7,669 bases of DNA, taken from contig CAZGYE010000282.1 of the NCBI GenBank assembly GCA_964530165.1, positions 1 to 7,669 on the forward strand, written 5' to 3'. Below the pieces are notes generated by a model. That model had not been told where the DNA came from, ran no database searches, and saw only the letters and a list, made by a program, of their open reading frames with translations. This DNA comes from CAZGYE01 sp964530165 (lineage in GTDB: Bacteria; Planctomycetota; Planctomycetia; Planctomycetales; Planctomycetaceae). Made by a program: the position numbers and the translations under genes. Positions 1-6,193 of the stretch are shown here, one piece after another (the first letter of the stretch is position 1; each line of letters begins with the position of its first letter).

Positions 1-74
1 GTTCTCGGGGGCTTGGGCGCCAGGAGGATCAGGGCAAGCCCATACGCCGCAAGCATTGTTCTTGGCGCGTCCAT
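1..74 (-). CDS. N-terminus of an exported protein (truncated by window edge)
   Basis: Reading leftward from an ATG at 74-72, 24 codons stay open to the window edge. The peptide begins MDAPRTMLAAYGLALILLAP, which has a short charged start followed by a hydrophobic stretch like a secretory signal peptide. A purine-rich ribosome-binding sequence (GGAAGAGGG) lies about 7 bases before this ATG on the minus strand. A second in-frame ATG at codon 7 would give a shorter signal peptide. The mature protein lies outside the window, so no function can be given. That this is a gene is inferred from the start signal and the hydrophobic segment alone; 24 codons cannot prove it. Confidence 0.5.
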   Translation of the reverse strand, partial: MDAPRTMLAAYGLALILLAPKPPR

Positions 75-132
75 GATGTTTCCCTCTTCCAGTGCCGCTA
101 GTCGGGATTGTTTACAGGCTGGCTTTATGGCA

Positions 133-206
133 CCCAAACCGACAACTTGTTGTCGCAATCAACGGGTTGCACGGCTCACCCAGCGACGACAAGTCGTCGG
201 TTTGGG
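133..206. repeat. Nested palindromic repeat element
   Basis: Two 24-base arms, 133-156 and 183-206, are reverse complements at 22 of 24 positions around a 26-base centre. Each arm is also a small palindrome: GACAAC-TT-GTTGTC at 141-154 and GACGAC-AA-GTCGTC at 185-198. The two mismatches between the long arms (144 with 195, and 151 with 188) are exactly paired inside the short palindromes, A-T in one and G-C in the other. The long cruciform is therefore imperfect while both small hairpins are perfect. This resembles REP/BIME-type intergenic elements or a protein-binding site. There is no T-tract for a classical terminator. Function is unknown. Confidence 0.7.
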
Positions 207-282
207 TTCCTAGTGAATCATCCTGGTTCAACTCGTAACAAGCTGTTGATCGCGCGTGCAGACGTATTATCTATTCTTGCAC

Positions 283-319
283 ACGTTCAGCGCAAAGTAC
301 AATAGTCTTTGCGCAACGT
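283..319. terminator. Bulged hairpin downstream of the esterase gene
   Basis: The stem GCGCAAAG (290-297) pairs perfectly with CTTTGCGC (307-314) around a 9-base loop. It continues as ACGTT (283-287) with AACGT (315-319) after a 2-base CA bulge, giving 13 base pairs in all. It sits about 100 bases beyond the stop codon of the leftward esterase gene, a sensible place for transcript-end processing or termination. No run of T follows on the minus strand, so an intrinsic terminator is only a possibility. Confidence 0.4.
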
Positions 320-418
320 TGCCGTGACATGCTGCTGCAAATTGCGTTCCGGTAAAGTGCCGATCCGAGCTTTCCCAAGCGCGCTCTGAGGATCAATCAG
401 CGCGACGTCTGCGATCTG

Positions 419-1966
419 TTACCGCTTGTCGTAGTCGGGATGTTGTTTCAGGAAGGCGGCGACCATCTCGGCGCGGATGCGGTCGCGTAGCTGGCGGGTC
501 ATCAGGCTGGCATGATCTTTGCCGGGATGAATTTCAACGACCGCGTCGCTGTTCAGTTCTTCCAGAGCCTGCTGAAGCAGGATTGTGGCGCCGTCGAGGT
601 AGAAGGTGTCGACGTCGCCCATGAATACGTGCAGCTTGCCGCGGAGCTTCGGGCCGAGCGTTTTCCAGTTGCGCTGAAGAATCAGGCGGATGTCGTATTT
701 CTCCCACGAGTGGGCGACGTCGGTGTTGATGGCGCCCGTCTTTCGGTTCCAGAGGGGCAACGGTTTGCCGTCCTCGCCGCGAGGACTGAAAACCGCCTCG
801 AAGCTGTGTAACTGGCCGCCGTGCCCGAGCGTCGACTCCATGTCGGCGAAACCACGGTACCAAAGCACGACGCGACCCCGCATCCGGGCCAGCGGCCGTT
901 TGTGGCCGTCGGCGTCCACGTACATGTTCTCGCCGGAGTGGTACAGGTTGATCCGCTGAAAGTCGCGGAAGTCGACCGGATCGGGGGCCGTGCTCCAAAC
1001 GCCGCCGAACTGGTCGGGGTACGTGATCTGCAACCACAAACTGCTCCAGCCGCCCGATGAATGGCCGGTGAGAAACCGAGCCGTCGGCTCGGCAATGCTT
1101 TGAAACGTGCGGTCGAAGGCCGGGATCAGTTCGTCGACCAGCGCGGTCCCGACCGGACCGTTATTAGCCGAATCGGCGAACACGTGGTGACCGAGCGGAC
1201 AACTCGGATCGAGCACGACCTGAAAAAACTCGACGTCGCGGCCGTTGTGTCCCGTTACCGGCCGTCCGCTTGGTCCGCCGAAATGCGTGCCTCCGAAACC
1301 GGGAATGCGGAAGATGGTCGGGTAGCGACGATCGAGTTCGTCGTAATAGCTCTCTGGCAGTGTAACGGCCGCCTGCAGAAAAACATCGCGGTGATGGAAA
1401 TCGCTCAACAGCTTCGAGTGGACTTTTAGCAGCTTCCTCCACCTGGTTTCGGTGAACTTTCGCGGCTCGACCAGGCGATCAACGACGAACACCGGTGTTT
1501 CGGTTTCAGTCGGTTCGGTCTGGGCCGGTTTGTCGCGGATGTTGACGACCTGGCTGTAACCGTTTCCCGCCCCGGTACCGATCTTACGGTCCAAGGGGTT
1601 GAACCGAACGACCGCCTGGGCCCGGTAGCCGGCCAGTTTCATCTGGGCCAATGGTTGCGGATAGGCGAGCATTCGGCCCGGTTCCTCGCCGGAGAACGTC
1701 AGCAGCTCGCCCGGTTGCCAGTCCTCGACGTCTTGCGAGACGAACAGTTCTGGGTGGAACCATCCGGCTCCGGTCCGCGGTTGGCTGTGGCTGCGGCTGA
1801 AGAAAATGTAGACCCGCCCCGTGAACGGCTCCTCGTGAACGTGCCGGGTGAAGCGGACATGAAACGCCGGTTCCGCGTGCGCTTCCGCCGATCTCTGTGA
1901 AAGCAAAACCAGCAGGGCGGCCAACCCACGGGCGACGACTTTCAAGCAAAGGCGATTTCTGCACAT
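419..1966 (-). CDS. Exported alpha/beta-hydrolase, putative esterase family
   Basis: The 515-residue product looks like a secreted serine ester hydrolase of the esterase D/enterochelin esterase-like group; its substrate is not predictable. Residues 1-31 form a signal peptide: a basic start (MCRNRLCLKVVARG), the hydrophobic core LAALLVLLS, and AEAHA before the likely cut. A beta-rich domain of about 130 residues follows, then the hydrolase domain from about residue 190. The nucleophile elbow is GHSSGG with Ser303. The likely acid is Asp451 or Asp453 in MGDVDTFY, and the base is His485 in GKDHAS. A glycine-rich PGFGGTHFGG (222-231) may form the oxyanion hole. I chose the ATG at 1966 because it starts the signal peptide and has AGGA 9 bases upstream. 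An in-frame GTG at 2044 would add 26 basic residues and lacks a spaced ribosome site. The gene is divergent from citrate synthase and stands alone. The family call is firm; the specificity is open. Confidence 0.82.
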   Translation of the reverse strand: MCRNRLCLKVVARGLAALLVLLSQRSAEAHAEPAFHVRFTRHVHEEPFTGRVYIFFSRSHSQPRTGAGWFHPELFVSQDVEDWQPGELLTFSGEEPGRMLAYPQPLAQMKLAGYRAQAVVRFNPLDRKIGTGAGNGYSQVVNIRDKPAQTEPTETETPVFVVDRLVEPRKFTETRWRKLLKVHSKLLSDFHHRDVFLQAAVTLPESYYDELDRRYPTIFRIPGFGGTHFGGPSGRPVTGHNGRDVEFFQVVLDPSCPLGHHVFADSANNGPVGTALVDELIPAFDRTFQSIAEPTARFLTGHSSGGWSSLWLQITYPDQFGGVWSTAPDPVDFRDFQRINLYHSGENMYVDADGHKRPLARMRGRVVLWYRGFADMESTLGHGGQLHSFEAVFSPRGEDGKPLPLWNRKTGAINTDVAHSWEKYDIRLILQRNWKTLGPKLRGKLHVFMGDVDTFYLDGATILLQQALEELNSDAVVEIHPGKDHASLMTRQLRDRIRAEMVAAFLKQHPDYDKR

Positions 1967-2197
1967 GTCTCCGCGTCCTGTTGACGAAACGGTCTTTGAG
2001 AGCCGCGACCGTCGGGCAACGGTCGTCTCTCCGAGGATTCTCACTCCGCTCGCTCACGACAAGCGGCTGGCGTCGGGAGTTTCTACAGACTGAATTGAGC
2101 GAACGTGTGGTTTCATCTTACGGTCGAGGCCGTCGCGTGGCAAATTCTCGAACGAACGATCCACCCCTTCCAGAAATGGAAATAATGCCGTGAACGA

Positions 2198-2226
2198 TTT
2201 CAACTTGCACTTCAATAGACTACAAT
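2198..2226 (+). promoter_or_regulatory. Possible sigma70-like promoter for citrate synthase
   Basis: TACAAT at 2221-2226 matches five of six bases of the -10 consensus. The best -35 at 17-base spacing, TTTCAA (2198-2203), matches only three of six, so the call is weak. If real, the mRNA would start near 2233 and carry a leader of about 190 bases. Confidence 0.25.
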
Positions 2227-2311
2227 CCGGCGGTCGCCAAGGGGATGTGTGCGGCCGTGATGGATCTCGAGCAAGCAGGAGGCGTGGCTGTCGGTTTCCA
2301 TGCAATGGGTT

Positions 2312-2329
2312 GTTTCCCTGGAGGGGAAC
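2312..2329 (+). promoter_or_regulatory. Small hairpin in the citrate synthase leader
   Basis: GTTTCCC (2312-2318) pairs with GGGGAAC (2323-2329), seven pairs including one G-T wobble, around the 4-base loop TGGA. It lies about 100 bases before the start codon and has no T-tract. It could be an mRNA stability or control element, or chance. Confidence 0.25.
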
Positions 2330-2426
2330 AGTGGGAACAGGCAGGCGTATGTGGCTGATGACCCATGTTTCCCAAACGTACCGTTTCATGCTGCGAGGCC
2401 TGAAACGCCTGAGCGAGCAAGTACTC

Positions 2427-3548
2427 ATGAACGAAGATCTGTTTTTCCCCGGTTTGGAAGGGGTGATTGCGGGTGAAACGGCAATCGCCACGATCGAAGG
2501 AGGGTTGCAGTATCGCGGCTACCCGATTGAAGAGTTGGCTGCCGAGGCGACATTTCTCGAAGTCGCGTACTTGCTGCTGTACGGTTCGTTGCCGAATCAA
2601 GAGCAGTTGGCCGACTTCCGTTCCATTCTGGTCGAATCGGCGGAAGTCGCTCCAGCGTTGCTCGAGTTTCTGAGGGCGATTCCGTTGCACGTCCCAGCGA
2701 TGGACGTGCTGCGAACCGGGGTCGGCGCGCTGGGCCACTTCGATCCCCAGCCCGGCGACGACGGCAGCGACGGCAACATCGCAAAGACCGTGCGACTGTT
2801 GGCGCAGATTCCCGTTCTGATCGCGGCCCGCTTCCGCCAGACGCAGGGATTGCCGCTGGTCGAGCCGAATTCCGAATTGAGTTACGCGGCGAATTTGCTG
2901 CGGCTGATCACCGGTAAAGCTCCGTCGGCGTTGCACGAGCGGGCGATGGACGTCTCGCTGATTCTGTATGCCGAGCACGAGTTCAACGCGTCGACCTTCA
3001 CGGCTCGCGTGGTGACGTCGACCCGGTCGGACCTTTACTCGGCCGTCACTGCGGCCGTCGGAGCGCTGAAGGGGCCATTGCACGGCGGGGCCAACGAACG
3101 CGTGATGGAGGTGCTCAGAGAGGTCGGTTCGCCGGAAAATGCCGAGTCTTGGGTCCGCGAGGCCTTGGCGAAAAAGGTTCGCGTCATGGGCTTCGGACAC
3201 CGTGTGTACAAGACGGGTGACCCGCGGGCGACGATTCTGAAAACGTATTGCACCCAACTGGCGGAGGAAACCGGAGAGACCGGTCTGGAGGAGATCGCCG
3301 AGGTGATCGAAGGCATCATCCGGCAGGAGAAGGGTCTCCCGCCGAATCTGGATTGGCCCAGCGCTCGGCTCTACCACTACCTCGGTCTCGACGTCGACTT
3401 GTATACGCCGCTGTTCGTCGCCAGCCGCGTCGTCGGATGGGCGGCCCACGTGATCGAGCAGGCGGCGAACAATCGTCTCATTCGCCCCCGTTCCCGCTAC
3501 ACCGGTCCGGCCCGCCGTCGCTTCAAGCCGCTGGCGGAGCGAGGGTGA
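2427..3548 (+). CDS. gltA: Citrate synthase
   Basis: The enzyme condenses acetyl-CoA and oxaloacetate to citrate, the entry step of the TCA cycle, in the cytoplasm. The 373-residue length fits the short type found in archaea and many bacteria. The N-terminus carries PGLEGVIAGETAIATIEGG and QYRGYPIEELA, typical of the family. Substrate and catalytic residues are all visible: His170 (ALHER), His219 (GPLHGGANE), His258 and Arg259 in the signature GFGHRVYK, Asp309 (PNLDWPSA), and arginines in SRVVGWAAH and LIRPRSRYTGP near the end. These correspond to His238, His274, His320 and Asp375 of the animal enzyme. I chose the ATG at 2427 because the family usually begins a few residues before PGLEG, although its ribosome site is poor. 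In-frame ATGs at 2349, 2358 and 2388 give longer, unlikely N-termini. A 2-methylcitrate synthase (prpC) cannot be excluded, but no prpB or prpD lies nearby. The gene converges with the S9 peptidase gene. Confidence 0.92.
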   Translation: MNEDLFFPGLEGVIAGETAIATIEGGLQYRGYPIEELAAEATFLEVAYLLLYGSLPNQEQLADFRSILVESAEVAPALLEFLRAIPLHVPAMDVLRTGVGALGHFDPQPGDDGSDGNIAKTVRLLAQIPVLIAARFRQTQGLPLVEPNSELSYAANLLRLITGKAPSALHERAMDVSLILYAEHEFNASTFTARVVTSTRSDLYSAVTAAVGALKGPLHGGANERVMEVLREVGSPENAESWVREALAKKVRVMGFGHRVYKTGDPRATILKTYCTQLAEETGETGLEEIAEVIEGIIRQEKGLPPNLDWPSARLYHYLGLDVDLYTPLFVASRVVGWAAHVIEQAANNRLIRPRSRYTGPARRRFKPLAERG

Positions 3549-3591
3549 TCGGTAAGCAGCCGGCAGTCTCCCACATCAAAGCCAGGGGTGG

Positions 3592-3619
3592 CCGGGGCTG
3601 GACTGCAGGGAAGCCCCGG
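3592..3619. terminator. Hairpin between convergent genes
   Basis: CCGGGGCT (3592-3599) is perfectly complementary to AGCCCCGG (3612-3619) around a 12-base loop. It lies in the 95-base gap where citrate synthase and the S9 peptidase genes end facing each other. A two-way terminator is therefore plausible, although neither side has a T-tract. Confidence 0.45.
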
Positions 3620-3643
3620 ATCGCCAGTCGCTTGCCGTCAGTG

Positions 3644-5728
3644 TTATTGCTGACCATATTTCTCAAACCAGGCCAGTGTGCGACGCAATACGTCTTCACG
3701 GTGTCGCGGCTGACGAATGCCGTGGCCTTCATTGGGGTAGACGACCATCGCGGTCGGTACGCCGCGAGCCAGCAAAGCCTGGTGGAACATGCGGCCCATC
3801 GCAATCGGGCAGCGCCGGTCTTCGCGAGAGTGCAAGATGAGCGTCGGCGTGCGAACGTTGGCCGCGTGCGTGAGCGGGCTGTGACGCCGCATGGCGTCGG
3901 GCACTTCCCAGGGCAGTCCGCCGAACTCCCATTCGGTCCAGCTTTGCAGATCGCTCAAGCCCCACATGACGTTGAGATCGGTGACGGCGTTCTGAGCCAC
4001 CGCCGCTCGAAACTGCGAGGTCTGCCCGACCAGCCAGCAGGTCATGAAGCCGCCGTAACTGACTCCGTAAACAAACTGCTGTTTCGGGTCGACCAGCTTC
4101 TGCTTCACCAACGAGTCGATGCCGGAGAGAATGTCTCGCATATCGCCGCCCCCAAAGTCGCGGCGGTCGGCGTCGAGAAATTTTCGGCCGTAGCCGTAGC
4201 TGCCGCGAAAGTTCGGTTGAAAAACGGCGTACCCGTGGGCCGCGAACACCTGTGCCGTGAAGTTGAAGCCCCGTGTCGAGCGGCTGTGTGGACCACCGTG
4301 CGGGTAGAGCACCAGCTTGTAGGGCGGCTCGGCGACCGATGTGTGAGGTACTGTCAGCACACCTTCGAGTTGCATGCCTTCGGGGTTGTTCCACGTGACG
4401 ACGCGTGACTCGGCAATCAGCCGCTCGCGCAGGAACTGGTTCCCGGACGGCGTCAATTGTCGGCGGCGATTCTGGCGCGCAGCGAGCTGGCTTTCGGGGC
4501 GGCCTTTTCCGTTGCCGGCACCTTCCGGCGGTTGGGCTTGAGCAGTCTCGATATCGACACGGACGGTCTTCGACGTGGTACCCGTTGCCGTGTGATACAC
4601 CACGTGATGGTCATCGACCCAGCAGTTTTCCGGCAGCGGGAACGAGGGAGCCGGATGAGGCGGATCGTCGTGGCCGGCACGATGGTGGTCGAAGAGCAAT
4701 GCCGCTTGCGGCTTAGCGTCTCCAAGTTGCACGCGGAGCAGGTTGAACACGTCGAAGTGCGGTCCTTTTCGCGGGACGCTCAGACAGATCAACCACTTTC
4801 CGTCCGGCGAGAATCGTGGCGAGACCTCCGGGCCGGGTCCGTTGGTCAGTCTGCTGATTTTGTGCGACCGCACGCCGATGGCCCACAGGTCGTAGTTCTT
4901 GTTGATGCTGTAGCGGACGGACTCGCGGTCGTCGGTGCGATTGGCGTGGACGACGATCGTCTTGCCGTCGGGCGACCATTGAGGATCGCCGTACCAGACG
5001 TCGTCGTTGGTCAGCCGATCGATCCGGCTGGAGGCGAACTCTTTCGGTTCCGCGTCCAGATGAGCGACCCAAATCTGGGCCGGCCCGTAGCCGGTATAAC
5101 CTTCCCCCTGGTCGCGGCGAACGATGTAGACGTCGGCGTCAATCTCCTCGGGCGTGCGGGGGTCTTTGCCGTCATCAGCGACGAACACCAAACGCGTGCC
5201 GTCCGGGGAGAAGGCGATCCGCTGGTAAAAACGGTCGCCGAGTAGCCGGCCGTAAGGTTTCTTCGGTCCAGCCAGCGGGATCGCTTTCCCGCCGGCAGCC
5301 GGGATGAGCCAGATATCGGTGGCGGCTTCCGATTCAGGCGGCACCGACGGCGTCTGCTTCCATCCTTTCGGTCGAGGACGCGTGGATCGAAAGACGATCC
5401 ATTTGCCGTCCGGCGAGAACAGCGGCGAGCGGGCGTCAGGCTGCTCGGCCTCCGCGGGCCGCGAGTTCTTGCGGCTGCCCTCGACCCGCCACAGGGAATA
5501 CCGCTGGCGTTTCGTGGTCCGGTCGATCCAGGATCGACTATACGCCGCCTGGCTGCCATCGGGTGAAAGCACGAGCGACTGCGGCCCCTCGAACAGATAC
5601 AGGTCTTCGACGGCAATCGGCCGCTTCTTCGGCTGTGATTCTTCTGCCCCCAGCACGGCTGGGTCGGTAGAAACCGGGATCAGAAGCAGTGCCGTCCAAA
5701 AAAACATGGCGTGCTGCCTGGTTCGCAT
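3644..5728 (-). CDS. Exported S9-family serine peptidase (prolyl oligopeptidase-like)
   Basis: The 694-residue product resembles dipeptidyl or acylaminoacyl peptidases that cleave short peptides, here probably in the periplasm. Residues 1-28 form a signal peptide (basic MRTRQ, then FFWTALLLIPVS, cut near VLGA). The N-terminal half is a beta-propeller with five PD40-type SPDG motifs, at about 55, 105, 174, 252 and 307. The C-terminal alpha/beta-hydrolase domain runs from about 440. It has the HGGP motif at 477-480, NFRGSYGYG at 506-514, nucleophile Ser557 in GVSYGG, Asp637 in HSREDRRCP, and His669 in NEGHG. All three triad residues are present, so an active enzyme is expected. A basic, Gly/Gln/Arg-rich stretch at about 396-425 joins the two domains. 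I chose the ATG at 5728 because it opens the signal peptide and has AAGAGAAG 9 bases upstream. An ATG at 5707 would shorten the signal peptide; an open frame back to 5833 adds a non-signal-like leader. Exact cleavage specificity is not predictable. Confidence 0.9.
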   Translation of the reverse strand: MRTRQHAMFFWTALLLIPVSTDPAVLGAEESQPKKRPIAVEDLYLFEGPQSLVLSPDGSQAAYSRSWIDRTTKRQRYSLWRVEGSRKNSRPAEAEQPDARSPLFSPDGKWIVFRSTRPRPKGWKQTPSVPPESEAATDIWLIPAAGGKAIPLAGPKKPYGRLLGDRFYQRIAFSPDGTRLVFVADDGKDPRTPEEIDADVYIVRRDQGEGYTGYGPAQIWVAHLDAEPKEFASSRIDRLTNDDVWYGDPQWSPDGKTIVVHANRTDDRESVRYSINKNYDLWAIGVRSHKISRLTNGPGPEVSPRFSPDGKWLICLSVPRKGPHFDVFNLLRVQLGDAKPQAALLFDHHRAGHDDPPHPAPSFPLPENCWVDDHHVVYHTATGTTSKTVRVDIETAQAQPPEGAGNGKGRPESQLAARQNRRRQLTPSGNQFLRERLIAESRVVTWNNPEGMQLEGVLTVPHTSVAEPPYKLVLYPHGGPHSRSTRGFNFTAQVFAAHGYAVFQPNFRGSYGYGRKFLDADRRDFGGGDMRDILSGIDSLVKQKLVDPKQQFVYGVSYGGFMTCWLVGQTSQFRAAVAQNAVTDLNVMWGLSDLQSWTEWEFGGLPWEVPDAMRRHSPLTHAANVRTPTLILHSREDRRCPIAMGRMFHQALLARGVPTAMVVYPNEGHGIRQPRHREDVLRRTLAWFEKYGQQ

Positions 5729-5822
5729 GGCTGTTGTCTTCTCTTGTTCGAATTGTCGTGGTGGTCCATTCCGAATTTTCTGCTGGTCGTAGACGGTCAT
5801 TTCGCCGATGAGCTTACTCGCC

Positions 5823-5840
5823 GCGCCCCGCAAGCGGGGC
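5823..5840. repeat. GC-rich hairpin upstream of the S9 peptidase gene
   Basis: CGCCCCGC (5823-5830) and GCGGGGCG (5833-5840) are perfect reverse complements separated by two bases; in RNA this would fold with a CAAG tetraloop. A flanking GCC/GGC pair can extend it past a two-base bulge. It lies about 95 bases before the S9 peptidase start and about 55 bases beyond the stop of the small ORF on the same strand. It could be a REP-like repeat, an attenuator or a terminator of the small ORF. No T-tract is present on the minus-strand side. Confidence 0.5.
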
Positions 5841-5894
5841 GGCTAAATAAGCCCGTGCCACAATCATCATCTACCAAGCACACTACATCGTCAG

Positions 5895-6068
5895 TCATTT
5901 TTTTGCATTGGTCATCAGTCGCCGATTCAACTCGTGCACTTTGGAAAGGATTCGTTCCTCAACCGTTGCGGTGAACGGTCCAGGATACCACATCCGGCGG
6001 TCACCGGTCCCCACATACCGGGCCAGCAGCACGACGTCGAGTTGATCGGCAATGTATTCGGTCGTCAT
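5895..6068 (-). CDS. Small hypothetical protein, 57 residues, possibly a 5'-truncated remnant
   Basis: On the minus strand an ATG at 6068 opens 57 codons that end with TGA at 5897-5895. I do not recognise the protein. It begins MTTEYIADQLDVVLLARYVG, continues with TGDRRMWYPGPF, and ends in a probable helix (VEERILSKVHELNRRLM) with a lysine tail. It has no signal peptide or membrane span. Codon third positions are mostly G or C, as in the neighbouring genes, which supports real coding. The open frame continues upstream of the ATG to about 6134 with similar codon choice (including GFPGTTPLILKEFAASD) but without an ATG, GTG or TTG. The ribosome site for 6068 is weak, since AAGGAA lies about 15 bases away. 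The gene may thus have lost its 5' end or carry a frameshift. It is on the same strand as the S9 peptidase gene, 166 bases before it, and divergent from the PAP2 gene. Confidence 0.5.
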   Translation of the reverse strand: MTTEYIADQLDVVLLARYVGTGDRRMWYPGPFTATVEERILSKVHELNRRLMTNAKK

Positions 6069-6193
6069 GTCGCTGGCGGCAAATTCCTTCAGAATCAGCG
6101 GCGTCGTCCCCGGGAACCCTTTCCGAACATGATTTCAGCGAGTCTAATAAAGGGAGCACAAAACGTTTCCTTGCAAGCGGAAGGTCCCGGACG
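6069..6193. promoter_or_regulatory. Region upstream of the PAP2 gene with ribosome site
   Basis: GGAAGG (6179-6184) lies 9 bases before the PAP2 ATG and is a good ribosome-binding site. TCTAAT at 6143-6148 matches five of six bases of a -10 box, but the -35 at 17-base spacing (TTTCCG) is poor. The left part, to about 6134, also holds the possible 5' extension of the small minus-strand ORF. Confidence 0.3.

Larger units (their letters stand above)
75..418. other. Intergenic region with two inverted repeats
   Basis: About 340 bases separate the stop of the esterase gene from the start of the truncated exported gene; both genes run leftward. I see no convincing gene here: short open frames on both strands lack start signals and similarity to anything I know. 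The stretch holds a nested palindrome (133-206) and a bulged hairpin (283-319), listed separately. The promoter of the left-hand gene should also lie here, but I could not pick a convincing -35/-10 pair. Confidence 0.6.
1967..2426. other. Divergent intergenic region, esterase / citrate synthase
   Basis: These 460 bases separate two genes that are transcribed away from each other, so promoters for both are expected here. The right half reads open in the frame of citrate synthase for 79 codons (2190-2426). That peptide is rich in Arg, Gly, Cys and Trp, is unlike citrate synthase N-termini, and lacks a ribosome site, so I treat it as untranslated. It contains a possible -10 box, a small hairpin, and a tandem 8-base direct repeat GGGAACAG (2324-2331 and 2333-2340). 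No riboswitch class was recognised. Confidence 0.5.

Noticed and set aside
133..206. CRISPR repeat or insertion-sequence end
   Set aside because: There is one inverted pair only, with no regular spacers, no target-site duplication and no transposase frame nearby.
13..305. Two overlapping plus-strand open frames of about 65 codons
   Set aside because: They run through the palindromic element, lack ribosome sites, and the first lies opposite the more convincing minus-strand signal peptide start.
287..421. In-frame continuation of about 43 codons after the esterase stop codon on the minus strand, possibly read-through or a lost C-terminus
   Set aside because: The hydrolase is complete with its catalytic His close to its C-terminus, the extension resembles nothing known, and an open run of this length is not rare by chance in GC-rich DNA.
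2220..3449. Minus-strand open frame of about 409 codons opposite citrate synthase
   Set aside because: It lies fully antisense to a well-supported gene, its product is rich in Arg and Gln with no recognisable motif, and long shadow frames are common opposite G/C-biased codons.
3248..4408. Plus-strand open frame of about 386 codons spanning the ends of citrate synthase and the S9 peptidase
   Set aside because: It overlaps two clear genes in other frames, has no sensible start, and its composition is typical of a wrong-frame reading.
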